Source of the DNA: Archivesica marissinica
Lineage: Eukaryota; Mollusca; Bivalvia; Venerida; Vesicomyidae
NCBI GenBank assembly: GCA_014843695.1
Contig: CM026404.1
Span: forward strand, 50,641,833-50,705,832
DNA length: 64,000 bases
Direction: 5' to 3'
The position numbers were made by a program, and so were the translations under genes. This document shows, in pieces, positions 45,793 to 57,683 of this stretch (position 1 is its first letter; every line of letters begins with the position of its first letter). The notes below the pieces were generated by a model. That model was not told where the DNA came from and made no database searches. It was given only the letters and a program-made list of their open reading frames with translations.

Positions 45793-46155
45793 TTGTTTAA
45801 ACACTCGCTCAGTTTTGAAAAACATTTAGACTTTATTAAAGAAGACAGATTTAGAATGGCGTTGACAAAATTCCGAACTCCATCCCATGATTTAGCTATC
45901 GAACGTGGAAGATATCAAAACATACCCAGAAATCAAAGAATATGTATATATTGCAATACAGGCATGATAGAAAGTGAATATCATTTCCTTCTTATATGTC
46001 CGAAATTTAGAGATCTTAGACAGAAATATTTAAAACATTATTACTATACATGGCCATCTATTAATAAATTCACTAATTTAATGTCACAAAAATCAAAAAC
46101 CATTGGTAGAAATTTAGCAAAATACATATATTTCGCAAATGTATATAGAAACTAA
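45793..46155 (+). mobile_element. LINE C-terminal zinc-motif relic
   Basis: The frame has FEKHLDFIKEDRFRMALT, KFRTPSHDLAIERGRY, then RICIYCNTGMIESEYHFLL with ICPKF, the CxxC...H...C ending of LINE polymerases. It is followed by AT-rich 3' UTR and an AATAAAGGTATTGTTGTTGC-type end at about 46264-46285. It lies head to tail with the CHAC2 3' end. Confidence 0.8.
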
Positions 46156-46543
46156 AATTAGTATAAGCAGAGAGTATATTAACATATTGCTCTTTTGTAA
46201 ATCCATGTCGTTACCTATATGTATACATGTACTTGCTATATACATTGTATGAATGTTTAATGCAATAAAGGTATTGTTGTTGCTGTATAATTTAATGCGC
46301 TTTACATAGTTGTTCCTGTTTTGCGCACCTTAAACCAACAACACACACACACCACACGTTACATATGTAATCATAAATGGAAAATTAACCCCGACTACTG
46401 GTGGACATGTTACAAACTCGCTTGATGTTTAACACTTCATTGCACTCACTTTCAAACCAACCATCATTCGTGGGATACATGTGTCGTTTGTAAGATTGTT
46501 ATCAACTATAATGTATGCGTTATAATAATAATTTAATATTAGA

Positions 46544-46915
46544 TCATATAGTTTTACGCTGTAATTCTAACACTTTCATTTCGAGATCGAAAACATGTGG
46601 ATCGTACACTTCCGGCAGTTGAGTCCGTAACGCTTTTGCCAGATTTATCAAATATTCTATGTTATTTCCACTGGGACCAACGGATGTGTAAATCTGTTGG
46701 GCTATGTCGTCCAATGGGGCAGGACCTAAGTAATTTGGGTTGTCTTCAGTACCAATGTAAAGTTTGAGGTCAAACTTGTCCTCAGTTGGACAGTTTGGTT
46801 GAAACGTAACTTGTACTGTTGTATAGCCGCCCTTTTCTCTGTGATCCAAATGCTTTCGGACAAACTCTGCATCATCAGGGTGAATCTCGTACGCTATGCC
46901 GTAAACCTTATCCTG
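46544..46915 (-). CDS. CHAC2: CHAC2 exon 3
   Basis: The acceptor TTATTCAG precedes [18 protein letters not shown]. The exon carries the catalytic Glu (HREKGGY) and [18 protein letters not shown], and ends with TGA at 46546-46544. 123 codons plus stop. Confidence 0.93.
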   Translation of the reverse strand, partial: QDKVYGIAYEIHPDDAEFVRKHLDHREKGGYTTVQVTFQPNCPTEDKFDLKLYIGTEDNPNYLGPAPLDDIAQQIYTSVGPSGNNIEYLINLAKALRTQLPEVYDPHVFDLEMKVLELQRKTI

Positions 46916-49900
46916 AATAATAATACATGTAGAACATTGCAGTTTAGCGAGGACAGGTTACAGTACAAATGTTGATCACAATTTAATGATATTCCCGTTA
47001 ATCAAAACGAAATTGCATTGTAATGCAAGTGTTCCATTTTCTATGCCAGCAATATTAATAAAACATGCTAACAGTAATGCGTTAATTTCATTATTATGAT
47101 TTGCTATGGAAATGGGAAAAGAGAGCCGACAGAAAATATGACCAACCTAGTCAAAATAAGAGTATGTATTTTTCAACAATGTACATTTAAAATGTTAAAA
47201 AGGACGGATTTCATTACGCCAAATCGCCTTGTTGCTTTTTCATTACACTTTGCATGACCCATCAATATGTCTAGTTGTGCATATTGTAATCCCGTTCCGG
47301 TTAGATGATTGTTGGCGGATGTACGGCCAATTGAACATTTTATATCACAAAGCTTGTCCGTATCATATGTATAGATAGGTTACAATAATCCATCAAAGTA
47401 ATATCTGCAAACTGTCTCTTGACATAGTAAAACCAGTTTTTATAAGTCTGTATTTCCCCAGAGACAGCTGCAATGTGAGAATATTTCCCAATCACTGTGA
47501 AAGTATTATGGTAGGGTATACTTTGTACAGCTACCATGTGATTAAAAATCTTTCAATTGGTGTTTTAAATATAAAATAGCACCAATCAATTGCAATAAAT
47601 GATCATTAATTGCTATAATAACTAATCAAAGCTTGATAATAAATATGTTTACATTTATTGTCCACACATCAGTTTTACTTTGAATAACGAGAATCATGTG
47701 ATTTGTAATTCATACATAACCAATCATTTAATGGGGAGAACGGATTATATATATTGCCAATTGACTGTTTTAGACAATGACAAGTCAATGACATTAAGAG
47801 TCTTCCCTGAGCTCAGTGTTCATGAACTGCAACCCTACTTGCCCACTCTACAGACAAAACGCAATCAAACTGCACGGGCAATATTAATACTGTATGTACC
47901 TCTTGGCGCTGCCACCTTTTGGACAATAAACACTTTCTACGCCAACACAATATTTGTTTGGCATGTAGCGTGCACTTAACTATTGCTCGGATCTTTTATT
48001 TCATTTCAACCGAATACTATCTTAGTTTATCCACTACAATTTCGAGTACAAAACAAATGTTTTTTAATCTTGTTGACTGTAATATATGAAACATATCCAC
48101 GAAACAGATGGTGAGAGATACACGGGACAGCGTAACCCCCATATCAAATATCATTGAGGATAACGTAAATAATATATGTGTACGATACAATACTTTGGAG
48201 CAACAAGTTACATACCTGCATTTTGTAAATTGTTCAGGCGAAGCAAAAACTGTTTATTTTATTCAATAACAGAACTACAAAAGTCTTATTTTTGTATGAA
48301 TATCAGTAAATGTAAAACTGTTAGGTTTAACTGGTGAATATTTATCAGAGCAATATTTAAAAAAGAAATATGTATGATTTTTACACTTCTGTGACGTTGG
48401 CAACTGAAACAATGTAACTGCACGTATGCTTAATTTTAAGGCCTAACATAGAATAACAAATACAGTCCAGATAATCAACAGCTGTTTGCATGTTGTGCAT
48501 TCCAGAATACCATAAATGCAGTCATACTAGTTGTTGCACCAAAAATGAAAATACTGCAGATAAACACAACATATTTCAGCAGATTTCAACTTTGGAATCT
48601 TTATATATTCGCATTATTGTTTTATACCAAACAATACAAAAATGTGATTTAATGAAAAACTGTCACTTGTTGTCAGTTATACCCAAATATTACAATGCTG
48701 CATAATAAAAATGCGTTTCAGAAATTATAGAAAGAGTACATCTTCATATTAAAATTACTTCCCGTCAATAAATGCATTCACCTTCAACATGATAAAACGA
48801 GGACACTTGTCTTTATTTTAATAAAACAAGTTGTATAGCAAAACCCAATGTTCAATGAAGTTAATGTAGTCCGACTGAAGTGCTCGCTAGAACTGATACA
48901 CTTCGATCTAGATACAAATTTGAAATATTTCTCTCTGACTGCCTAAACCTATCCATCAACAAGTACTACCAGCTCTTATCATTGGTCAATATCTCTTTCA
49001 GCCATTGCATCGATCAAACTGACGTACTAACGAGAGCTTATTCTGTATCTGCTAGACGGGACAATAAGGGATTTTGTCAATAATTGATTACACTTACAGG
49101 AATGGCTCTCGATCATAGGATATAAATACATGTTAATATACAGTTTCTGTTTTTTAAGTTATATCACCCTCGCATATATGATATAAAATGGACAATGATA
49201 CAACGTTACTTGGTAATAAGTTTATTGCATTCTGTAACATTATAGGACACCATAGCCTGGCACGATCGGCTATGTCCCAACGTTCATTCCGGTCAGTATG
49301 TTCGTCACTTGACAGCCAAACGGACTACGCCACACATGTAAATGTGTAGAATAAGTAAAAATATGTGCATGCCGGTAAACCATCAATGTAAACAAAAGTG
49401 TACCTGTTCCATTGCTGGGATCAATGTGACAACACGTCCAGGCTGAAATAGAATGTTTAAACTTGGTTTAAGCATATTTATTCCACTATATACATTCACA
49501 AAACAATACATGCACACAGAATCAAAGAATACGAAAGGATCAACACGGAAGCAGAGCGTATATAGTTTCTCTCCTTGCAGTTCAAAATACACAATACTAT
49601 ATTGGACGGTGTGGAACTAATACATGTATACCAAATGTGCATATTGCTTAGAAATGACAGAAATATAATACCAGTAAGAATGCAGAAGAAAGAGAAGATA
49701 TTTGAGAATGTGTGGCGCAGGCAGACATGTTTACACTTGTTATTGTTTGTTGGCCACAACTTATCCATCTCTTGATTGAGCCAATACTCTCACAGTGCTC
49801 CATATTGACATACTTATGAAGTGCGACATTGCAATTTTCTATTGTCAAATATTTATATAATCAAGTTGACCTCTTGACAGATTTGGGAGGTATTCGCAAG

Positions 49901-50600
49901 TAATACACCTAGGCTCCAAGCCACTAACACTCCACATTATCCAAGTCACTACCACGCATTTAGCTGTTCGATTCGTTTACATATATACATGTGAATTACA
50001 AAACATGACAAATTAAAGAAAAGCAAACGGGTCGGGCCTCGTCGCTGGAACAGGTAGAATGTAGTTCTAAAAATATTCGTCTGCATTGCTATAATTCAAA
50101 ACGAGGCCAGAATGTTTGACCTATGCCACAATTTATAACCCAGTTTAACTTTCCGTGGGCATATCATCAAAATAATGAGATTTATTGCAGTAATCTAGGG
50201 TGTAATATTAAATATAGTCGAGCATTGGTAGAGGTCGAGAATTGGTACGGTGAAGCTATATATGCATAGCACGCTGTCTTAGTGACACTGCATAGTGCTA
50301 GGTCCCCGCAATGGGTTTACAATAAAAGCAACATACATACATACACCACACCACACCACACCACACCACACCACACCACACCACACCACACCACACCACA
50401 CCACACCACACCACACCACACCACACCACACCACACCACACCACACCACACCACACCACACCACACCACACTACACTACACTACACTACACTACACTACA
50501 CTACACTACACTACTGTACTGCATACTACAATACAGTTCAGTACAGTACAGTGCTGTGCAGTGCAGTGCAGTGCAGTGCAGTGCAGTGCATTACATTACA

Positions 50601-50631
<31 letters not shown>

Positions 50632-50818
50632 CATACATACATGCATACATGTATACTTTGACTAATGAATAACAACAACTTACATTTCCAGGAACCCCTC
50701 TATGGTCGGTGCTGCCTTGCCAAAATCTCCTCTGGAATCCGCGTATGAAGCCTGGTAACTTCCGTTTGATGGGGAAGTCCACTTTCCATATTAGAGATCC
50801 GTAACCAAATATCCACAT
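46544..50818 (-). CDS. CHAC2: Glutathione-specific gamma-glutamylcyclotransferase (CHAC2), 3 exons
   Basis: The predicted protein has 181 residues (human CHAC2 has 184). Exons are 50818-50684, 49404-49442 and 46915-46544, all joined in phase 0 with GT-AG introns. It cleaves glutathione to 5-oxoproline and Cys-Gly in the cytosol. Visible family motifs are the N-terminal FGYGSLIW substrate-binding loop, [22 protein letters not shown], the catalytic Glu in HREKGGY, and [15 protein letters not shown]. No residue known to matter is missing, and no frame break was seen. It is encoded on the minus strand, alone. Intron 1 holds the pentamer microsatellite, and intron 2 is about 2.5 kb. Confidence 0.93.
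46916..49403 (-). other. CHAC2 intron 2
   Basis: About 2.5 kb without a recognised repeat or open frame of interest. The segment around 47255-47310 loosely resembles 43430-43480 (GTTGTGCATATTGTAATCCC). I see nothing else in it. Confidence 0.5.
49404..49442 (-). CDS. CHAC2: CHAC2 exon 2, 39-nt microexon
   Basis: [13 protein letters not shown] between TATTTCAG and GTACAC. It continues the GVPG...GRVVTL segment that is unbroken in all CHAC proteins, so its identity is secure despite the length. Confidence 0.9.
50340..50660. repeat. Stepwise-changing microsatellite in CHAC2 intron 1
   Basis: (ACACC)n for about 130 bp passes into (ACACT)n, then irregular GTACT/ACAGT steps, then (GTGCA)n, (TTACA)n, and finally (CATA)n tetramers to 50650. 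Each block differs from the next by one base in the unit. It lies within 30 bp of the exon 1 donor. Confidence 0.95.
50684..50818 (-). CDS. CHAC2: CHAC2 exon 1
   Basis: Starts with [16 protein letters not shown] and ends GVPGN at a GTAAGT donor. The start is fixed by family alignment, because CHAC2 proteins begin [11 protein letters not shown]. Confidence 0.93.
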
Positions 50819-50880
50819 GTTAACGTATGTAGGTCGGACACCGTTGTGTTTATGTGTACAATAGTGGGTACAGGTTAATT

Positions 50881-51050
50881 CGTCGTACCATGAACATTTC
50901 GTACCATGAACGTTTCGTACCTATTTTGGATGTTTCGTACCCAATGTCTGAGACGATTCGTACCCAATGTCTGAGACGATTCGTACCCAATGTCTGAGGC
51001 GATTCATACCCAATGTATTAGACGATTCGTTCCCAAGTCTCGACAGTTCA
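50881..51050 (-). repeat. Tandem repeat T (about 22 bp), left array
   Basis: Copies of ATTCGTACCCAATGTCTGAGACG and variants with TTTCGTACC. The same repeat appears in reverse complement at 52545-52935, so the arrays face each other across the LINE. The left array lies next to the 5' flank of CHAC2. Confidence 0.85.
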
Positions 51051-51059
51051 ATCTTGAAA

Positions 51060-52480
51060 CCGAGGAGTGCTGGCACTATATTAAAACAGTCATAACTGAT
51101 TTGTAAACTGATTTTGTTCGGCATATGTCACGAGATACAAAGTCAAAACCATTATTGATTAGCCGTAATGCAATGCGTACAGTACGCAAGAAACAAAAAA
51201 TGTGGGGGAAATATAGAACTTCACTAAGAAATGAAGATAAAATAAAATACACGGAACAGGCCCATAAGTCCAAACAAAGAAAAACGTTGAAGACAAGATG
51301 GCTGGAAATATTAAGACAGACTTTCTTCAAATATATTCGGGACAAAAGCAAAACAAAGGTTTCTCTAAAGAATGATCTTGGTGACATTATGTCATGTAAT
51401 GAGGGTATGGCAGAAGAGTTAAATGGATTTTACTCCAGTGTATTTACCCCCAGAGAATATTAGTGACCTCCCAGAAGAGCCAACACTATTTAGCGGTGAT
51501 AGGGAAAGTGTCATTAAGCATACTATTTAACAAATGTCTTTCAGAAAACTTTGTTCCGAATGATTGGAAGTTTGCTAACTTTACATCCATCTATAAGAAG
51601 AAAGGTTCTAGATCACGCTCATGCAATTATCGTCCAGTTATCTTAACATCACAGGCATGTACGTTATTTGAGCGACTCCTTAAAGATTGTATCACAAACC
51701 ATTTAGATAGTTATGGTCTACTGAATAAATCGCAACATGGTTCCATGAAAGGGAAGTCGTGCCTCGCGAATCTTCTTGAATTTCTAGGGATGTCACACAT
51801 ACAATGGTGTCCCAGTGGGTGTGATATATTTAGACTTTGCCAAGGCCTTTAATATTGTCCCTATGAAAAGACTACTTGCTAAAATGGAGGCTCATGGTAT
51901 TACTGGAAATGTGTTACGCTGGATTGGAAATTGGCTTAGTGATAGGAGACAGAGTGTAATACTTGACGTTCTAAGTGGTGTGCCACAGGGCGCTGTGTGT
52001 ATTTTACGTTTATTTATCGTCGCTACCGGTTGTCCATATGAGCGACGCCTCCTGAAGAGATTAGTCATTTTAGATGTTTGAAGGAGAGTGCAATGATACA
52101 GACAGAGACACATTGCAAAGTCTCCTCTGGTTTAATAACCCATCTGAAAGACTTGTTAATTTTATTAGGGCCAAACGGGAAATCGAATAGGGCTCTGTTC
52201 TGATCCATTACTATTTATAATATGCATTAACGATATTGACTTGAATGTTAGTTGTCACATCAAGAAGTTTGCAGATGACTGTAAGATGAATAGGGGAAAT
52301 TCAAATAGTGAAAGCATTAATCAATTCCAAGCAGATATTAATAATTAGGGATGCAAATGGTCAACCGATTGGCAGATGTTGCTTAATGCCAACACATGTA
52401 GTGTTGTGCATATTGGATTTAACAATACAAAAGCCAGTTATTCTTTGAATAATATTAGTTGAAGTTGTTTACACAGGAAC
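51060..52480 (+). mobile_element. LINE relic interrupted by a SINE
   Basis: 51125-51463 encodes a basic linker (RTVRKKQKMWGKYRTSLR, then NGFYSSVFTP). 51540-51850 carries NDWKFANFTSIYKKKGSR, CNYRPVILTS, FERLLKDCI and SQHGSMKGKSCLANLLE. 51815-51990 has MGVIYLDFAKAFNIVP and LSGVPQGA. After the SINE, 52190-52330 continues with a PLL-like segment and KKFADDCKM. Motif order matches a non-LTR reverse transcriptase. Frame shifts near 51460 and 51815 make it dead. Confidence 0.85.
51987..52198 (-). mobile_element. tRNA-Thr-like SINE inserted in a LINE RT motif, 10-bp TSD
   Basis: The element (51997-52188) sits exactly in the GVPQG-SVLGP motif of the LINE. Flanks AGGGCGCTGT (51987-51996) and AGGGCTCTGT (52189-52198) match in 9 of 10 positions. 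The tRNA head is missing, as in the copy at 44803. The SINE is younger than the LINE. Confidence 0.88.
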
Positions 52481-52544
52481 GAGACCTATGTTTTATAATA
52501 AGTGATGATCTATACTCTTCGGTAAATTAGTTGAGTTAAAGATG

Positions 52545-52935
52545 TATCGTACCCAAGTCTGGACAGTTCGTACCCTATGATTAAGGGCTAGGGTTAGATA
52601 TATATAATGCGAAAAACACAGGACACACGACATGGGTAATTTCGTATATGAACAATGGAAAGAAACGTCTCTAACCCTAACCTTATTCCTATGGTACGAA
52701 CTGTCCAGACTTGGGTACGAATCATCTCAGACATTGGGTACGAAGCGGCTCAGCCATTGGGTGCGAATCGTTTCAGAAAGTGGTACTAATCGTCTCTTAC
52801 ATTGGATACGAAACGTCCAAACATGGGTACGAATCGTCTCATACATGGGTATGAAACGTCTCTAATATTGGGTACGAGACGTCCATACCTGGTACTAAAC
52901 ATCCAAGGTACGAAATGTCCAGGGTACGAATTGGC
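52545..52935 (+). repeat. Tandem repeat T, right array (inverted relative to left)
   Basis: Copies of CATTGGGTACGAATCGTCTC and variants (GGTACGAACTGTCCAGACTT, GGTACGAAACGTCC). They are the complement of the left array at 50881-51050. Confidence 0.85.
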
Positions 52936-54189
52936 TACAATTTTACAATAGTACAGGTCAGGTGATCAGGTCAGACGAGATTATTGAACAAGTGACTATT
53001 CGCACGGCCGCCGTGTCGATGATATTTTGGTTACAGGATGCACACCGCTAAATTTTTAATTTCATTCGTATTGTATTGTAAATCGATCATCAGTCACAGC
53101 CAACGTCTCATTTCCAGGTAACTCATGTAGTTTGCTGCTGCTTGGAGTTAAACACAATGAAGTCATAGTATCACCATGACAAATGTTCACCATGTGTCAG
53201 TGGATCATAGGGCAGTTTTCTCAGAGCAAGTAGTGCTGAAATCAATCTCCTTAAAATGAACACAACTGCCACAGATAATTACTCACAATAAGAAATGCAT
53301 GCAGTCTATGATTACACAGTAAAACATCATTAAGGTATGATCTGCTTAATAGTTCGCAAAAACTACTTTATACACCGACCCAGAACCAATTCCTCCAATG
53401 ACGTCACACCTACATTACCAATTCACGCACGCACGCACGCACGTACGTACGTACGCACGCACGTACGCACGCACGCACACACCAAGTCAGTGGGTTCGAT
53501 CATTGCATGGCAGCTGCTATTAGTATGTCCGGTCATTCCAAGTGGTAAAATATAAACATCTTGTGTATTATGTCTACATATACACATACATTTGAACAGC
53601 ATAAGATACCAAAATAGTCAGTGTACCACACTAGGGCCCAGTGTTATAAGAAAATGTGCGCATATCTCGAGCTCAAGTGATTAGTTTTGTTTCGTCTGAG
53701 CTTAATACTCAGCTTAGCCAATCAAAAGCTAGAGTTTGAGATTGGAGAAAAGTTTTATAACCTTGTCGCTATGTCTCCCCTCTGGCATTGCCTGTGAGCT
53801 ATTATGAATGTGATAATTGTGAGGTTTGATGGTCCATACAATAATTGAAAGAAACAGTTGGGTATTCCTTTGAGATACTCCAAATTTCTTTTAAATGAGC
53901 TATTTCCATACACAAAATGTCCACCTGTAGATCTTCTTGGTTAAAATATGTCAAATTTAAATGCCACCCATTGACGCTTTCTAAATGTGAATGCACAATT
54001 GCCGTGTCAATTAAGAAATTATAAGGATCAAGGACATATATGAAGACTTCCTGGATAAACTATATTTCTTTAACATCCAACAAATGGTCAATATCCATTC
54101 CAGAAATGAGAATATCTCATGTATCCCTGACCAACGCACTCTCATTACAACACAAACACTTCTGATCATAATAATGTGTACCGTGAAAT
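52936..54189. other. Gene-free stretch with simple repeat
   Basis: (ACGC)n/(ACGT)n lies at about 53424-53482. At 53630-53775 the words GGGCCCAGTGTTATAAGA and TTTTATAACC suggest the weak terminal inverted repeats of a MITE. No coding sequence. Confidence 0.5.
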
Positions 54190-54610
54190 AAATATTAAGA
54201 TCAGACGATGTCCGCTCTCAACTCAAGTTTCAAGTATTGTTTCAACCATCTGGCATATCTGGCAAAATGATCAACCATGCGCATACATGCATACTGCCAA
54301 CTGCTCTCGCAAAGACACCTACAAGGACCCTTAACTACTTAATATCCACAATCCCGAACCCAATACCATATTTATATTTCTCCCGTCTTTGGAATGTCCA
54401 GGCGGCCTAGTTTAACCATTTTTGCTGAGCGGTTGGCCACTGTACCACTGATGTAACACTATTTGTTGCTTGTAAATAGTTCTTTTTAACACTATATATC
54501 TCACTTACTTGGATTTTTATAACCACTGTCCCTGACAAGCGCTTCCAAGTCATACTCAGCATTAAGTTATTTGTAGTAACACATAGATGGAGATCTAAAG
54601 TGGGTTGTGG
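54190..54610 (+). mobile_element. LINE 3' end fragment (family of 8946-10449)
   Basis: Shares TTGCTGAGCGG...GCCACTGTACCACT(G/C)ATGTAACACTA with 10420-10460, and CAACTGTCCCTGACAAGCG plus GTCATACTCAGCATTAAGT with 10525-10570. The coding part is very diverged. Confidence 0.7.
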
Positions 54611-54833
54611 TGGTTTGTGGTGCTTTGGTGTAGTTTAAATAATGGATTTCACGAACATGAACATAAAAGTATTTTCAAACTGGAAATACAAATAAAAATC
54701 TGAACGAAAGAGGAACACATTTTATGTTAATATTTATATCGAATAATTATATGCCCATGAAAATAGAAAAGAATTAACAAATATGTTATCAACTGTTGTT
54801 TTATTACTGCTATAAGCTGCACTGAAAACCATA

Positions 54834-55847
54834 ATGGCCGACAAAGACCCGGCAGATTTTGTTAGCAAAACACAACTTGGGAACTTCGGCAATAAAAAGC
54901 AAGTTATTGCACAAAAGTTACATAAAAGAGAAGAACAAAGACTAGCTGACATTCAGAGAAAAAAAGATGAGAAATCATCGGTCATATCCGCTCAAGAAAA
55001 CGCAAAGTTCTTCCACGAACATTTTGCCTCTGAAAAGAACAATCTGGAACTGGAACTTTCAGCTTGTGATTCATTAGATAAAAATGAACTGGGGAACAAA
55101 TTTGATGGTTTGTCTGTTATGCATCAGAAGTTACAGCGATTCCTGGCGGAATCTACCATGTTTCTTCCATCGTATGAAGTTCGCCAGTCCCAAGATATGT
55201 TGATAAAATTGCAAGTCCAGATTCAAGAAAAGAGAGATGTATTGCTCCCAAAGAAAAAATTTGCTTTCAAATCAAAGAAAAAAGGAACTGTTCCAGAAAA
55301 ACAAGATGAAATTAAAAACGAAATTATACCAGAAGATGAAACTGTTATTTTAGCTGACTGCAAATTCACCGATGTGAAAGGGTCCAGCTTGAAAATGGGG
55401 GAAGAAATAAATAAGAAAGATGTTGCACTTGCAAGACTAGATTGCTGTAATGTGAAACTCCTTGGAACACCAGCGGCTGTTCACATTAACAAACTAACCA
55501 ACTGTACAATCCTTTTTGGACCTGTGTCTGGATCTATATTCATTAGAGAGTGTAAAAACTGTACCTTTGTTGCTCCTTGTCAACAGCTAAGAATTCACAC
55601 AACAACTGATACCAGATTCTACATCCATGTTACAAGCAGAGCCATCATAGAGGACTGTTCAACTGTCAGCTTTGGCCCTTACAACTGGGCATACCCAGAT
55701 ATTGAAAAACACTATGAAATCTCTGGATTGGATAAAAGTAGAAATTCTTGGGATGACATCGATGACTTTAATTGGTTGGCTGTAGATAAACATTCACCAA
55801 ATTGGAGTCTTATACCAGCAAATGAAAGGAATCAGAATTGGGACTAA
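54834..55847 (+). CDS. TBCC: Tubulin-specific chaperone C (TBCC), intronless
   Basis: 337 residues (human TBCC has about 346). The protein is the last cofactor in the tubulin-folding complex and acts as a GTPase activator on beta-tubulin with cofactors D and E. The N-terminal part (about 1-140) is a charged helical region with KKQVIAQKLHKREEQRLAD and heptads. A Lys-rich linker (KKKFAFKSKKKG) precedes the C-terminal beta-helix domain: ADCKFTDVKGSSL, then NLTNCTILFGPVSGSIFIRE, CKNCTFVAPCQQLRIHTT and SRAIIEDCSTVSFGPYNW. The Arg in CQQLRIH is the arginine-finger position. The start is MADKDPADFV, and human TBCC is also single-exon. No damage is seen. Confidence 0.94.
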   Translation: MADKDPADFVSKTQLGNFGNKKQVIAQKLHKREEQRLADIQRKKDEKSSVISAQENAKFFHEHFASEKNNLELELSACDSLDKNELGNKFDGLSVMHQKLQRFLAESTMFLPSYEVRQSQDMLIKLQVQIQEKRDVLLPKKKFAFKSKKKGTVPEKQDEIKNEIIPEDETVILADCKFTDVKGSSLKMGEEINKKDVALARLDCCNVKLLGTPAAVHINKLTNCTILFGPVSGSIFIRECKNCTFVAPCQQLRIHTTTDTRFYIHVTSRAIIEDCSTVSFGPYNWAYPDIEKHYEISGLDKSRNSWDDIDDFNWLAVDKHSPNWSLIPANERNQNWD

Positions 55848-55885
55848 ATCTGTGCTATTGTATTATACTTGCACAAATAGTATTG

Positions 55886-55891
55886 AATAAA
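55886..55891 (+). promoter_or_regulatory. TBCC polyadenylation signal
   Basis: AATAAA 39 bp after the TBCC stop codon, in AT-rich sequence. Confidence 0.7.
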
Positions 55892-56430
55892 CATTTCAGA
55901 TGTTTCTCGTGCCAATTCCAGTCAACTTGTACCCCTTTTGATCAACTATCTTGTGTATACCGTAGATACTTTTCCTGATAAATACATGTCTGCCATTTAT
56001 AATGTATGGTATTATAAATCTTTTTAATATTCAAATGTTAAACTGGCATTTTTATACTTTTCAAATAATATTTAATACATAATAAGTTAAATCATACCCA
56101 GGTGTGTGAAAAGCTGTGTAGATTATGGCTCCAATTAATAATGGCGTGTGATGCCATATTACTCGTAATTAATTTAATAAGTGCAAGTGCTACTAATTGA
56201 TTTAACCAAGAAGATCATGATGTACTTTGAAATTAAACTTTTATGAAACACATGAGCAAGAACAACAGGATCAAGGGAAATCTTACTTGCTGGAAAAAAT
56301 GTACCCCTACTGTAACCCTAGAATGGCAGGGTAGAAATGAACACACATCGGAAAGTGGCGCAGGTTGCAAGGAGAGTTGTGGACATTCCGGAAATGCCAG
56401 TTATATAAGAACGCTGTCTTATTTGTTAAA
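55892..56430. other. Gene-free stretch
   Basis: The 3' flank of TBCC. No recognised repeat or coding sequence. Confidence 0.45.
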
Positions 56431-57100
56431 CAACTATTTATTTGTCTCTGTTGTTTTTTATTTATTTGTCTCTGTTGTCAAGCAATGACCACGGCGGGTT
56501 ATCTGAAATGATAGAACACAATTATAATATGATGTGTCGCAACGGTTATCTGAAATGATAGAACACAATTAGTATATGATGTGTCACAATCCTCTATCTC
56601 CCTCTAAGTCTTTGGCATGTATGTTTTCAATTTTAGATATGGCTAAGAATGATATCTCTCTGACATCTTAAGAATTTTAGAACTTGAGTCAAATAAATCA
56701 AATTAAAGGAATGATTAACTCATAACTGTCAAAAACACTTTTCGGGTTTCAGGGTGATCAACATATATACATGTGTCGTATTAATTGTCATAAATGTTTT
56801 AAAACATCTTGACTGCCAGTGAGTCACATGACTAAACATGTCATAGTTGTCAAACTTGAAAGGTGACCTCACAAACTGAGTGTCTCTGCCTTTTGAAATA
56901 TCGAGGGCCTTGGTTTTACTACTAACTTCCATGTATCACAGTATTGTCCACAGAAATCGAGTACATTTTATAACCATGGTCGTAAATAAGAACGCTGTCT
57001 ATTTATTAAAGAACTATTTATTTGTCTCTGTTGTCAAGCAATGACCACTGTTATCTGAAATGATAGTTCTAACACAATTATTATATGATGTGTCACAATC
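56404..57100. repeat. Duplicated segment (about 150 bp) with internal duplications
   Basis: AAGAACGCTGTCT, TATTTATTTGTCTCTGTTGT, CAAGCAATGACCAC, TATCTGAAATGATAG and ATATGATGTGTCACAATC occur at 56409-56590 and again at 56989-57100. Parts are repeated within the first copy. The spacer has a 67-codon open frame of no known type. Confidence 0.75.
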
Positions 57101-57625
57101 GTCTACATTTGTACAAGTTCCATCGGAACCAAATAAAAAGAGTGTGCCTATTTAAAGATTGTTGAAATTAGTTTATTTCTTTGAACTTTCCCATGTATAA
57201 GTCAAGTCAAAGAAGTTTATTAGCAAACACAAGTTATGTTCATCGCCAAGTAACATGATTGGCGGTTATTTACAATCAGAAAAGCATGATACATGTGCAA
57301 CAATAATTTAGTCCATGTATATTAAAGCAGCATTACATCGTATGAAATAAAAGATATTTGAAATTTACGTATGGGTAGCAATGCTGCTACACATTCTAAC
57401 ATTATACTTTGTATGTTTATGTTCATTTGGTAAACAGTGTTTTTTTTTGCGATAAAACAAACTCGAAACCGAAAGTAGGACTTTCCGAGTCGATCGGTCA
57501 CACTTTTTTACAAATGGAACGCATCGTCCGCACTTGTTTACATTCGGAATGCATCGTCCCCATTTTATCCCACATTGTCTTTTTTTAATTAAATTACTTG
57601 ATATGTTGATTCATAGCGAAGTCTT
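57101..57625. other. Gene-free stretch
   Basis: Nothing recognised. TTTTTTTTTGCG near 57443 is a simple run. Confidence 0.5.
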
Positions 57626-57683
57626 TTAGGGACATGTCTACATCCCAGTGAGGGGTTCGACATTAGAGGAAGATAGATAGTCT
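57626..57683 (+). mobile_element. 3' end fragment of LINE family L1x
   Basis: GGGACATGTCTACATCCCAG, then GGGGTTCGACATTAGAGG and AAGATAGATAG match the 3' end of the LINEs at 27455 (minus) and 58640 (minus), in the opposite orientation. About 1 kb separates it from the copy at 58640. Confidence 0.75.

Noticed and set aside
50279..50672. Thr/His- and Val/Trp-rich open frames
   Set aside because: Translations of the pentamer microsatellite in CHAC2 intron 1.
53630..53775. Possible MITE with CAGTGTTATAAGA ends
   Set aside because: Inverted-end match is short and imperfect and no second copy was seen; kept only as a note.
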